Assembly: GCA_963810615.1 (NCBI GenBank)
Contig: CAWEOA010000003.1
Span: 1-64,000, forward strand
Reading direction: 5' to 3'
From: JARRQJ01 sp963810615
GTDB taxonomy: Bacteria > Pseudomonadota > Gammaproteobacteria > DRLM01
DNA: 64,000 nt
Shown in pieces: positions 1 to 7,893 of this stretch (its first letter is position 1; every line of letters begins with the position of its first letter). The position numbers and the translations under genes were made by a program. The notes below the pieces were generated by a model, which searched no databases, had not been told where the DNA came from, and saw nothing but the letters and a program-made list of their open reading frames with translations.

Positions 1-46
1 GTGAATATTTTTGATCTTTGTCTCGACTGATGTAGCCTTGCTTTGT

Positions 47-973
47 TTAGTAGACCATCTTCTCACCAGCTGGCCTGGTCTTAAAGCGCCTATGTACCCA
101 CAGATATTGCGCAGGGATTTGCCGCACTTGGCCCTCAATGACTCGCAAGATGCGCGCCGCGTCAGTCACTTCGTCTTTGCTGGGGAAATCTTCCAGCGGT
201 GTTTGCAGGGTGATGCGATACCCCTGGTCGTCGGGCAGGCGTTGCGCCAGCATCGGGATGACGGGGGCACCGCTGATCTGAGCGAGACGCGAGCTGGCGG
301 TGATGGTGGAGGCCGGAACTCCGAAGAACGGTACGAAAGCACTGTGTTTGCCGGCGTAGTTCTGATCCGGAGCGTACCATACTGGTTGGTTGCGCTTGAG
401 GGCCTGAAGCATGGCACGCAGATTGGTATGGGGGATAAGCCCGGGACCGTGGTTGCGATGAATTCTGGTATACATATATTGATAGAGTGCGTTCTTATTC
501 TGGCGATAGGTGACATACAACGGCTTGTGTAGGGCCAGCATGCGGACGCATAATTCCACGGTGGTGAAGTGGCCATTGAGTATGATGGCGCCGCGGCCAT
601 GCCGCAGCGCCGCATGCAGGTGTTCCAAGCCTTCGACTATCACCAGTGGCCGCAGCCGTTCCGCCGGCGCCCACCAGCTGATGGCCGTTTCCACCAGGGC
701 CATGCCCACCGACTCCAGATGTTTGTGCAGCAGAAGATCGCGCTCGACCGCGCTGATTTCGGGAAGGCATAAGGCGATATTGACACGGGCGACATGCGTA
801 CGCTCTTTGCCCAGGCGTCCCACCAGTCTACCCAAGGCTCGGCCCAGGCCCATCTGCCGGCGATAGGGCAGTTGGCCGATAAACCACATGAACCCGAGCA
901 CCAGCCAGGTTGGCCAGTAGTGCGGCGCAAAGAATCGCCACGAAAATACGTCTGTTTTGGTTGCGAGGCTCAT
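47..973 (-). CDS. LpxL/HtrB-family lipid A or lipid acyltransferase
   Basis: This is a member of the lysophospholipid acyltransferase family used late in lipid A synthesis, where a secondary acyl chain is moved from acyl-ACP to a lipid A precursor at the inner membrane. Counting from the chosen ATG the protein has 308 residues, close to the roughly 306 of LpxL. One N-terminal hydrophobic segment lies at about residues 20-35. The catalytic H-x4-E motif is visible as NGHFTTVE, with His135 and Glu140. The reading frame can be opened 63 nt further upstream at a TTG, but neither site has a clear ribosome binding site, so the ATG was chosen by family length. The small gene at 1055-1297 lies just upstream on the same strand and may be co-transcribed. 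The exact acyl substrate (LpxL, LpxM or an aryl-polyene-type relative) cannot be told. Confidence 0.85.
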   Translation of the reverse strand: MSLATKTDVFSWRFFAPHYWPTWLVLGFMWFIGQLPYRRQMGLGRALGRLVGRLGKERTHVARVNIALCLPEISAVERDLLLHKHLESVGMALVETAISWWAPAERLRPLVIVEGLEHLHAALRHGRGAIILNGHFTTVELCVRMLALHKPLYVTYRQNKNALYQYMYTRIHRNHGPGLIPHTNLRAMLQALKRNQPVWYAPDQNYAGKHSAFVPFFGVPASTITASSRLAQISGAPVIPMLAQRLPDDQGYRITLQTPLEDFPSKDEVTDAARILRVIEGQVRQIPAQYLWVHRRFKTRPAGEKMVY

Positions 974-1054
974 GCGCCAACTTATGTTTGGACCGACCCC
1001 GATCCACCCACGTAGATCGCGGTTATCGTCAGCCAATTCAGCATCTTGGAGTTA

Positions 1055-1297
1055 TCACGCCATGTCATGCTTATACACCCGCCACTGGGCTTGCTCCACG
1101 TCAAAACCCTTATGCCGTAAGAGTGCCGGAACGTAATCTGAGAATACGGGATACGGAATATATTCAGTGCGCGGGGCCTCGCCATCCCATGACACCAACC
1201 TCACATGATGGTGACCTGGCTGAATGGATGGCAGCAATACGGCTATTAAGTTGTCGATTTTGCCTAAATATCTTGTGCCGGCTTCGAAATGCGTCAT
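1055..1297 (-). CDS. Small hypothetical protein with strong RBS
   Basis: This 80-residue protein belongs to no family I recognise. It is likely a real gene because its ATG is preceded at 7-8 nt by a near-perfect Shine-Dalgarno, AAGGAGG, and because it sits on the same strand directly ahead of the acyltransferase. It has no signal peptide and no membrane segment. It is rich in His and aromatic residues (for example GHHHVRLVSWDGE), with the C-terminal half of mixed charge. It looks like a small soluble cytoplasmic protein. No function is proposed. Confidence 0.6.
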   Translation of the reverse strand: MTHFEAGTRYLGKIDNLIAVLLPSIQPGHHHVRLVSWDGEAPRTEYIPYPVFSDYVPALLRHKGFDVEQAQWRVYKHDMA

Positions 1298-2173
1298 CCC
1301 GTGTCCTCCTTGACTGTGCTAATAGTCTATAAACAATGCCAACCTGGAGTGAGTTCACTGCACCCAATCTAGGACGCTGAAAGGCATTATTTTGGGTCTA
1401 CTCATGGGCTAGGTCTGTACGGTATCGCACATAATGTTTCTCTGGCCGCCCAGCAGCTTCTGATGCATGTCGTAAGAAGTAATTGTATTCACTCGCAAGG
1501 AGGGAACCCTGCTGAAACAGATGCTTAGGCATCTTGGAGCGAATTGCTGCTATTGGCTTAGTCTGGAGACGCTCGAGGCGATCCCTAGCTGACGATGGTA
1601 AGACTATCCGACTTACCCCTGATAAACGGTTCCCAGGAACCTAGGAAGGGTCAATATTAAGCTTAAAGGCGGCGATACGGTTTATAAGGGAAACGACTGT
1701 TATATAAAACGTAAGGCCAGGCTGTCACACCCGGTCCTACGACCGATTTTTGCCATGTCTTGCTTGTAGTACTCAGTTTTTTACTTGTCTGCAAGTAAGC
1801 TAACCGTTTAATAGAGCGGTATTGATAGACAGTCTGGGTTTGTAATCCAACGGCTTATTATTCGATGTGTCGGCATCATCGAAATTCCGATCATTTAATC
1901 ACTATAGTTAATTTTTTAGTAAAGGAGGGGTGCGACCCATTGCGGTCCACGGTATCAAGATCGCTAATGTCTGCTACGCGGTTATTTTCAGCAAGAATGA
2001 CTGAATCCAGTGCGGTTTCATGGCAACCTCGGCATACGCATGGCTGCCTGCTCGCTATGAACTACCCGTGAAATCGAGGAGACTTGGCGTTTATTATTTC
2101 TATACTTTTCTATTTCAACCAATTTACCAAAATCGGTGATGGATGAGGGCTACAGTCGCCGGGGCGTTTCATC
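1298..2173. other. Gene-free spacer holding repeat copy A
   Basis: No convincing gene is visible in this 876-bp stretch. It contains repeat copy A at 1404-1557. A short hairpin with a 5-bp stem (CGGTC/GACCG at 1732-1745) is followed by ATTTTT, which is too weak to call a terminator. The remaining sequence is AT-rich with many stops in all frames. Confidence 0.5.
1404..1557 (+). repeat. Copy A of a ~153-bp imperfect direct repeat
   Basis: This segment aligns along its whole length with 3190-3342 in the same orientation. Shared blocks include CTAGGTCTGTACG, ATCGCACATA, TGTTTCTCTG, TTCTGATGCA, TGTATTCACTCG and CGAATTGCTG. Both copies contain a Shine-Dalgarno-like purine run (AAGGAGGG here). The start codon that follows in copy B (GTG) is CTG here, and a 1-nt length difference lies within the next 20 nt, so copy A reads as a decayed duplicate of a gene's 5' end. 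The two copies bracket the ice-binding-like gene. Confidence 0.75.
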
Positions 2174-3100
2174 TCAACCGTATCGACGCCGCGTAAACCC
2201 AAGCCCCACGAACCCGATTACAAATAGCGCAAGTGTGGCCGGCTCGGGAATCGTACCTGGAACGGACACGACATGCCCAGTTGCTATATCGACGACTGTT
2301 CCGGCACCTCCCTTATTAGACACATAGTCCAAGCCGCTACCGCCCAAACCGTTACTGTTATCCGCTCCGGTCCCCGTGCAATCGCCGGCGTTGATAGTGT
2401 CACCAATCATCGTCACCGTACCTGTGCTCGCCAGGGCCCTGCCGCAATTAATCGTTACGGCGCTGCCGAGGGTGATGCTCGTGAGCGCGAGAATGTTTCC
2501 TTCAAAGGTACTGCTTGAGTTGAGCGTCGCGCTGCTGCCTACATTCCAAAACACACCGGCGCCCGAACCTGTGTCGATCAAGTTAACTAATGAGCCGGAG
2601 GACGTAATGAGCGAACTCGTCGCCTGGAACAGCCAGAACGCGTTCGCGTTACCCTGGCCGTCAAGAGTCACCATGCCCGATAAATTGGTCGTTCCAGCAG
2701 GAACCGTGTAGACGCCTGGAAGGAGCGTCAGGCCAGTTATGTCCGCGGGCAAAAGGGTGCCTGGCCCCAGGGATGAAAGACTACCTATCGCGGTGACAAG
2801 GTCAGCCTGAGCCTGCGTAGCCGTCGCATCAGCTAGGTGAACATTCGGGTTGGGCGTGTTGGCACCATTCGTCCCATTGACGGTAATGGTGTTCAAGCCG
2901 GTGATCGAACCCGCCGGGCTGACACCTACGTCTCCGGTGAGGGTAGTAGCACCGGTGTTGGTCACGCTTGGCGTGGCACCTAGCACAGAGAATTTCGCCA
3001 AATCCGAACTCAATATTAACGTCGCCTCCGCCTGGGGGAGGCCATAAAACGTGGCGATCGCCGCCACGGAAAGAATCGCTATGTATTTTTTGGCATTCAT
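2174..3100 (-). CDS. Ice-binding-like (DUF3494) protein with PEP-CTERM anchor
   Basis: This is a secreted adhesin or ice-binding-like protein of 308 residues. An N-terminal signal peptide of about 26 residues ends at QAEA. A DUF3494-type beta-solenoid follows, recognisable from TGATTLTGDVGVSPAG, LTLLPGVYTV and NAFWLFQATSSL, which are hallmarks of this family. The C terminus is a PEP-CTERM sorting signal: PEPATLAL at about residue 285, a hydrophobic helix, then TRRRYG. The PEP-CTERM signal is normally processed by an exosortase (EpsH/XrtA) in exopolysaccharide-producing bacteria, and no exosortase is in this window. The start is the ATG at 3100, with GGAG 8 nt upstream; a GTG three codons earlier is possible. 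Repeat copy B begins about 90 bp upstream, where the promoter should lie. The ligand could be ice, a polysaccharide or a surface. Confidence 0.88.
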   Translation of the reverse strand: MNAKKYIAILSVAAIATFYGLPQAEATLILSSDLAKFSVLGATPSVTNTGATTLTGDVGVSPAGSITGLNTITVNGTNGANTPNPNVHLADATATQAQADLVTAIGSLSSLGPGTLLPADITGLTLLPGVYTVPAGTTNLSGMVTLDGQGNANAFWLFQATSSLITSSGSLVNLIDTGSGAGVFWNVGSSATLNSSSTFEGNILALTSITLGSAVTINCGRALASTGTVTMIGDTINAGDCTGTGADNSNGLGGSGLDYVSNKGGAGTVVDIATGHVVSVPGTIPEPATLALFVIGFVGLGFTRRRYG

Positions 3101-3189
3101 CGCAATCACTCCATAGGCTGTGCCAATTCGGCGTGTGTACTCTGCGCCTGATTAAGGATGCGTCGAATGCATGATGTTGCTCCTATGTA

Positions 3190-3342
3190 ATGGCTAGGTC
3201 TGTACGTTATCGCACATATTGTTTCTCTGCCCCCCCGGCAGTTTCTGATGCAAGTTGAAAGAAGTAAATGTATTCACTCGTAAGGGGGGGATCCTGTGAA
3301 AGCGGTCGCTCAGGCATTTTGGAACGAATTGCTGGTATTGGC
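3190..3342 (+). repeat. Copy B of the ~153-bp imperfect direct repeat
   Basis: This is the second copy of the segment at 1404-1557, in the same orientation. It ends inside the first codons of the open frame that starts with GTG at 3296. A 12-nt inverted match to its left part (TGTGCGATACCG at 3652-3663, reverse complement of CGGTATCGCACA at 1420-1431; copy B differs by one base) lies about 460 bp further on. The 3190-3663 interval could therefore be a small degenerate mobile element with inverted ends. That is an inference from one short match. Confidence 0.7.
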
Positions 3343-3634
3343 CGAACCCGGGCACTGGCGCATCATCGGGCACGACCAGACGGACTGGAGAGTGCGCGGC
3401 CGTACACGCGGAGAAAGGAGGTGCGCATCGGAACCCTTTGATAACATGAGCGAACTTCTCTTAAATTATTTATTTTTTATTAAGCCACAATCCAGCCTTC
3501 AAAAGGCGCTAGGAGCCCGTTTATATAATGAATTCAAGATCTTTTGTTGCGATATTCAACGAAGGCTCGTTCTTTTCATCATTATAACCTCCATGGTTAT
3601 GGGATGGGCCGCACGAGCCCCGCTCACAGCCTGA
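3296..3634 (+). CDS. Doubtful ORF or gene remnant starting in repeat copy B
   Basis: A 112-codon frame opens at a GTG preceded by a purine-rich ribosome-binding-like run (AAGGGGGGG) that is conserved in both repeat copies. The first ~30 codons (MKAVAQAFWNELLVLAEPG) look like genuine protein. The later part changes character, with low-complexity hydrophobic and basic stretches, and the frame ends without a recognisable domain. The likeliest reading is a 5' gene fragment fused to unrelated sequence, perhaps by deletion inside a mobile element. I do not recognise the family. Confidence 0.3.
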   Translation: MKAVAQAFWNELLVLAEPGHWRIIGHDQTDWRVRGRTRGERRCASEPFDNMSELLLNYLFFIKPQSSLQKALGARLYNEFKIFCCDIQRRLVLFIIITSMVMGWAARAPLTA

Positions 3635-3995
3635 TGCCACTTTCATAGTTTTGTGCGATACCGAACGGAGCAAGTCTGCTTCCTCGTCGCATAATGGTCA
3701 TCTAGGCGTGCTTACCAGATGAATTGACGGATAAGTGAGAAGGCATATGTGCAGTACTTCGCATCCCGCCATGACGCTGCGCTGCGGCTTGAGCGGCTCA
3801 ATAGCGTAAGCCGTGGTGTTCGATGACAGTGCGAGGATTCCTCATAATAATAAGTTCTACAGGGGTTTGTTTGGAACTGATTACAGCGATTTTTATGCGC
3901 ATGGACAATAAGAACGAAAGGGTGTTTTTCATTGAAGGTGATTCCGCTGCCGCCGAGTAGATCAGAGAGGCGCTCTCCGCACATGAGGAATGACC

Positions 3996-5594
3996 ATGCG
4001 CGCACATAAAATCTTCAAAGTCATACAGCCCTACCTGACGGTCCTGGCCGTCATCTCCATCACAGGGTTGCTGATAATCTCAATCTATTTCAATGAAATT
4101 AATCTGGAATGGATCACCTTTCTGACCGGCATCCTGGTTGCATCGGTACTCAGTATGGTTAGAACCACATCGCGCTCGGAATGGATAATCGCACGTCGCA
4201 CGGCACAGCTGAAGTTGGCCAAAGGTAAACTGGAAAAGGAGATCCAGCAGCGGAGTAAATGCATAGAAGAACACGAACAATCTCTTTCTCTGCTGAAACA
4301 AACCGAATTGGCCTATGGACGCCTGATCCCATATCAGCTGCTCCCGCTCCTGGAAAGGAGAAACATTCTCGACGTTAAACTGGGCGATCAAATCGAGCGC
4401 AAATTGACCGTGATGTTTAGCGATATCCGCAATTTCACTTTGCTGTCCGAAAGCATGACCCCGCAGGAAAATTTCAATTTCTTGAATTCCTATCTCAAAC
4501 AGATGGAACCCATCATCGGTGCACATGACGGCATTATCGACAAATATGTGGGCGACACCATCCTGGCTCTTTTCGTGCAAAGTGCCGATGATGCATTGGG
4601 TAGCGGAATTCACATGCTGGAAAAACTGGAGGAATACAATGCCGGTCGGGCGCGCGCCGGTTATGTCCCCATTGGCATCGGGGTCGGGCTCAACACTGGT
4701 CTGGTCATGATCGGCACGATCGGCGGCGAGGACCGTATGGAAAGCACCGTTATCGGCGATACCGTCAATCTCAGCTCGCGCATCGAAGTGGCCACCAAAA
4801 CCTACCAGACCCCGCTGCTGATCAGTCAGAACACGCTCTATGACCTGACCAATCCCGGTAAATATGACATCCGTTTCCTTGATCGCATTCGTGTTCAGGG
4901 CAAGACGCAGCCGCTATCCATCTATGAAGTCTTCAACAATGACCCGATCAAACTCAGGGACGGCAAACGCGCCACCAAAGTCATGTTTGAAACGGCAATT
5001 GCATATTATCATATGAAGGAAATTCCCCGCGCGATTGAGCTGCTCAGGCAGTGTATTGAGGCAGTGCCGAAGGACGTGCCGGCTCAAATTTATCTGGCAC
5101 GTTGCGAAAAATATCTAGCCACCGGTTACCATCTCTCCACGGGCGAATTGAACAATCAACTGGAATGGAAACCGACATTCCAGATCAACATCGATACGAT
5201 AGACAAGTCACACAGATGGCTGTTCGAAAAAACAAACGAGTTCATTTCGGCTTCCATGGCCAATGACCGCCAGGCAATCCGCATCATTTTCACCAGCGTG
5301 GCGAGTCACATCGAGGAATGCAGCTTCGATGAATCTGAGCTGATGGGCCGGTACAAATATCCGTTTCTAACTATCCACATGCAAGAACACAAGCGCTTCA
5401 TAGAAAACTTCACGGCGCTCAGGGAATATTCTAATATCGAAGATTATGACCTTTCCCTGCTTTCATTTCGCACTCAACTTTTGTTGTGCGACTGGTTTTC
5501 AGGGCACATTGGTAAGTCAGACCGGCATGCCGGCCGTTTTATCAACATCGAAAGATCTAACAGCCAGAAAATCCCGTCCTTGTCACACTCTTAA
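3996..5594 (+). CDS. Membrane class III adenylate cyclase fused to bacteriohemerythrin
   Basis: This 532-residue protein has an unusual architecture. Two membrane helices (about 12-32 and 39-55) lead into a coiled coil (65-105), a class III nucleotide cyclase domain (about 133-310), a TPR-like helical stretch (about 325-380) and a C-terminal bacteriohemerythrin (about 390-515). Both metal aspartates of the cyclase are present (Asp143 in FSDIRNF, Asp187 in YVGDTI). The adenine-specifying Lys (DKYVGD), Thr (ESTVIGD) and the VN...R catalytic pair are also present, so cAMP is the expected product. Hemerythrin di-iron ligands are seen in IDKSHRWLF, HMQEH and WFSGHIGKSD, and in the Glu of FDESELM. 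The His expected four residues before that Glu appears to be Cys442. The hemerythrin would sense O2 or NO and control the cyclase (inference). The start is the second ATG, 7 nt after GAGGA; the first ATG, at 3990, is too close to that RBS. Confidence 0.88.
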   Translation: MRAHKIFKVIQPYLTVLAVISITGLLIISIYFNEINLEWITFLTGILVASVLSMVRTTSRSEWIIARRTAQLKLAKGKLEKEIQQRSKCIEEHEQSLSLLKQTELAYGRLIPYQLLPLLERRNILDVKLGDQIERKLTVMFSDIRNFTLLSESMTPQENFNFLNSYLKQMEPIIGAHDGIIDKYVGDTILALFVQSADDALGSGIHMLEKLEEYNAGRARAGYVPIGIGVGLNTGLVMIGTIGGEDRMESTVIGDTVNLSSRIEVATKTYQTPLLISQNTLYDLTNPGKYDIRFLDRIRVQGKTQPLSIYEVFNNDPIKLRDGKRATKVMFETAIAYYHMKEIPRAIELLRQCIEAVPKDVPAQIYLARCEKYLATGYHLSTGELNNQLEWKPTFQINIDTIDKSHRWLFEKTNEFISASMANDRQAIRIIFTSVASHIEECSFDESELMGRYKYPFLTIHMQEHKRFIENFTALREYSNIEDYDLSLLSFRTQLLLCDWFSGHIGKSDRHAGRFINIERSNSQKIPSLSHS

Positions 5595-5975
5595 GCCTGT
5601 TACACTTCGCGCTGCAACAGCTTAGGTGTTGGCTTTGACCGGTGCGTTTTCGCGAGACGGAATACGCAGAGATGCCAAAGCGATATGGCCATCTTTATCC
5701 TGCACCTGTAAGCAGAAATGATAGGCGCTGTTCGATTATCAAGATTTAGCAAGCGTAGCCAGAGTTGAGCGGAAGCGAAACCCGGGTTTCACAAAATGCG
5801 TTCAACCCAGGCTACTTGCTCCTTGCTGCTTCTAAGTATTAATCAATATAAAAAAGGGGGATGATTTAAGAGGAACTCGATGTGGCGTTATTGTTGATTA
5901 AATATATCTACTATTATTTAAAGGTTTTATATATTTGTACGAAATAAAGGCAACAATAAGCAGTTGGAGTACCTG
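5595..5975. other. Spacer with a protein remnant and a REP-like palindrome
   Basis: No intact gene is seen. On the minus strand, 5622-5735 reads as a short plausible protein tail (SNSAYHFCLQVQDKDGHIAL and onward to a TAA), cut off upstream by TGA-TAA. It looks like the C terminus of a lost gene. A palindromic element follows at 5755-5815. The last ~100 bp before the chemoreceptor gene are AT-rich and probably hold its promoter. Confidence 0.4.
5755..5815. repeat. REP-like imperfect palindrome
   Basis: The left arm GTAGCCAGAGTTGAGCG and the right arm GCGTTCAACCCAGGCTAC are imperfect inverted copies around a centre containing AACCCGGGTTT. The pattern resembles the GTAGCCxGGxT... palindromic intergenic repeats scattered through many proteobacterial genomes. 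Only one copy was noticed in this window. Confidence 0.55.
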
Positions 5976-7547
5976 ATGAAGATCAATCACCCTATAACGA
6001 AGGTCGAAAAAACCTACGATGAGGCCACGGAGCTGGTCTCCACCACCAACCTAAAGGGAGCCATTACGTATGCTAACCAGGCGTTTGTAGATGTTTCCGG
6101 GTTTTCTCTAGATGAACTGCTTAAAAAAAATCATAACATCGTCCGTCATCCGGATGTGCCGCCCGCCGCTTTCGCAGATTTGTGGAACTGCCTCAAGGCG
6201 GGTAAACCTTGGATGGGGATTGTTAAGAATCGCTGCAAGAACGGCGATCATTATTGGGTGGACGCCTACGTCTCGCCCATCATAGAAGAAGGCAGCACAC
6301 TGGGATATGAATCGGTGCGAGTCAAACCAAACCGGGACCTGATCGAGCGCGCAGAAAAAATATACTCATTAGTCAATGTCGGTAAGAAGCTAAAGTTGCG
6401 CCTATTCGATGTCAACATGGTGTGGCGCGCTTATACCGGCTTTATGGCATTGTTCATTCCATTTTTTATTGCGGCTCTGATGTACGGAATCTTCTCGGGG
6501 CTATGGGCGGTGGGCACTTTCTGCACGGTGACGGCTCTACTCTATCCGTTGGCTAAATTAGTTATGCAACCCGTTCAGGCCCTGGCCAAAGAAACCAAAA
6601 ATATAGTCGACAACCCGTTAATTCAAATGATGTACACCGGCAGGCGCGATGAAATCGGTCAAATTCGGGTGGCTATGCAAATGCTTCAGGCTCGCCAGAG
6701 AACAACCCTGGGTCGAGTAGCGGATTCATCGATAAGTATTTCCAGCGCCGCTGATCAAGTGTCAACCCGCGCCGAAGATACAAACCGAGGCGTAAAGTCC
6801 CAGCACGCCGAGATTGAACAGCTCGCCACCGCGATAAATGAGATGGCGACTACTGTCGGCGAGGTGGCACGTAATGCCAGCGAGGCGGCGCAGGCAGCCA
6901 GTCAGGTCCGTCATGAGGTGGGCATAGGTAAACATGTTGTTCAGCAGAATCTGAATTCCATCCAAAATCTGACCGTCAAGATTGAGGGTATGGCCGACGT
7001 TATCCAGGCATTGGAAGTGGACAGTCATAGTATCAATAAGGTGGTGCAGGTGATTCAAGATATCGCCGAGCAAACAAACCTGCTTGCATTGAATGCCGCC
7101 ATCGAGGCTGCCCGCGCCGGCGATCATGGGCGAGGTTTTGCGGTAGTGGCTGATGAAGTAAGATCCTTGTCTATGCGAACTCAGGAATCGACCGGGGAAA
7201 TCCACGACTTGATCGAAAAGCTGCAATTCGCGACGAAAAATGCCGTCCAAGAAATGATGAAAAGTAAGGCAGAGACGGATGCAACCGTAAAACACGCCGC
7301 GAAAGCCGATGAGGCATTGGACACCATCGACAAAGCGGTATCCGTGATTGACGATATGAATATTCATATCGCATGTGCTACAGAGCAACAGGCGGCAGTG
7401 GCCGAAGCGATCAATAAAAATATCCATGAAATTGATTCCGTAGCCGATCATGTGCAAGACGCCGTTCAAGGCACCGTCGCCATTAGTGAGAATCTTGCTC
7501 AACAGTCGATCAACATGCGGCGTCTCGTAGAACGTTTTAGAGCCTAA
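5976..7547 (+). CDS. Aer-like PAS-containing methyl-accepting chemotaxis protein
   Basis: This is a 523-residue chemoreceptor of the Aer type. An N-terminal PAS domain (about 15-115) contains the typical VRHPDVPP and KNRCKNGDHYWVDAYVSP motifs, which in Aer bind FAD and report redox or oxygen status. Two closely spaced hydrophobic segments (about 153-200) form a short membrane hairpin with almost no periplasmic domain. A HAMP-like region and the cytoplasmic signalling helix bundle follow, with the conserved hairpin tip NLLALNAAIEAARAGD near residues 370-390. Output would be through CheA/CheW, not encoded here. The frame opens at a TTG, but the ATG at 5976 has GGAG 8 nt upstream and was chosen. 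The neighbouring cyclase-hemerythrin suggests a local cluster of oxygen or redox sensors, though the two genes are 380 bp apart. Confidence 0.93.
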   Translation: MKINHPITKVEKTYDEATELVSTTNLKGAITYANQAFVDVSGFSLDELLKKNHNIVRHPDVPPAAFADLWNCLKAGKPWMGIVKNRCKNGDHYWVDAYVSPIIEEGSTLGYESVRVKPNRDLIERAEKIYSLVNVGKKLKLRLFDVNMVWRAYTGFMALFIPFFIAALMYGIFSGLWAVGTFCTVTALLYPLAKLVMQPVQALAKETKNIVDNPLIQMMYTGRRDEIGQIRVAMQMLQARQRTTLGRVADSSISISSAADQVSTRAEDTNRGVKSQHAEIEQLATAINEMATTVGEVARNASEAAQAASQVRHEVGIGKHVVQQNLNSIQNLTVKIEGMADVIQALEVDSHSINKVVQVIQDIAEQTNLLALNAAIEAARAGDHGRGFAVVADEVRSLSMRTQESTGEIHDLIEKLQFATKNAVQEMMKSKAETDATVKHAAKADEALDTIDKAVSVIDDMNIHIACATEQQAAVAEAINKNIHEIDSVADHVQDAVQGTVAISENLAQQSINMRRLVERFRA

Positions 7548-7893
7548 GACCGTCCACGTAGTACATTTGTCATTTATCCCCATCGATGCGAAAGGCAGAT
7601 ATCGGCAGTGCCTGGAAGTGGGCACAGCTGCACCGCGAATTGGCGCTGCCGGTCCGCTGAAAAGATTCGGCTCAAGAATACGAAGGTCTGTGTGTTCGGG
7701 ATGTAACATTTGACCGAGTGCATTGTCATTACCCGGCGTAGGAATTTGCGAAGAGGAGCCGGCGCTTCTCCGGTTCTAAGCGGCTTTCCTGAACGAACCA
7801 TTCAGGAATCGGAGAAAATTGTCCTAAAGTTTATGGACTTACAACCGATTAGCATAATCAAATATTCGTAATATCTAATAAGGAGAAAAATTG
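7548..7893. other. Spacer upstream of the porin gene
   Basis: No gene is supported in this 346-bp stretch. Frames present on the minus strand lack ribosome binding sites and family features. The AT-rich end (about 7830-7890), directly ahead of AAGGAG and the porin start, is the likely promoter region. Confidence 0.4.

Noticed and set aside
1732..1750. Terminator for the ice-binding-like gene
   Set aside because: The hairpin has only a 5-bp stem, its U-run is on the wrong strand for that gene and it lies over 400 bp from the stop codon.
3312..3340. Sigma-54-like -24/-12 site (TGGAAC...TTGC) in the repeat copies
   Set aside because: The spacing between GG and GC is 8 nt instead of 10, so it does not fit a sigma-54 promoter.
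6762..7709. 315-codon minus-strand frame
   Set aside because: It overlaps the signalling domain of the chemoreceptor in antisense and has no family features.
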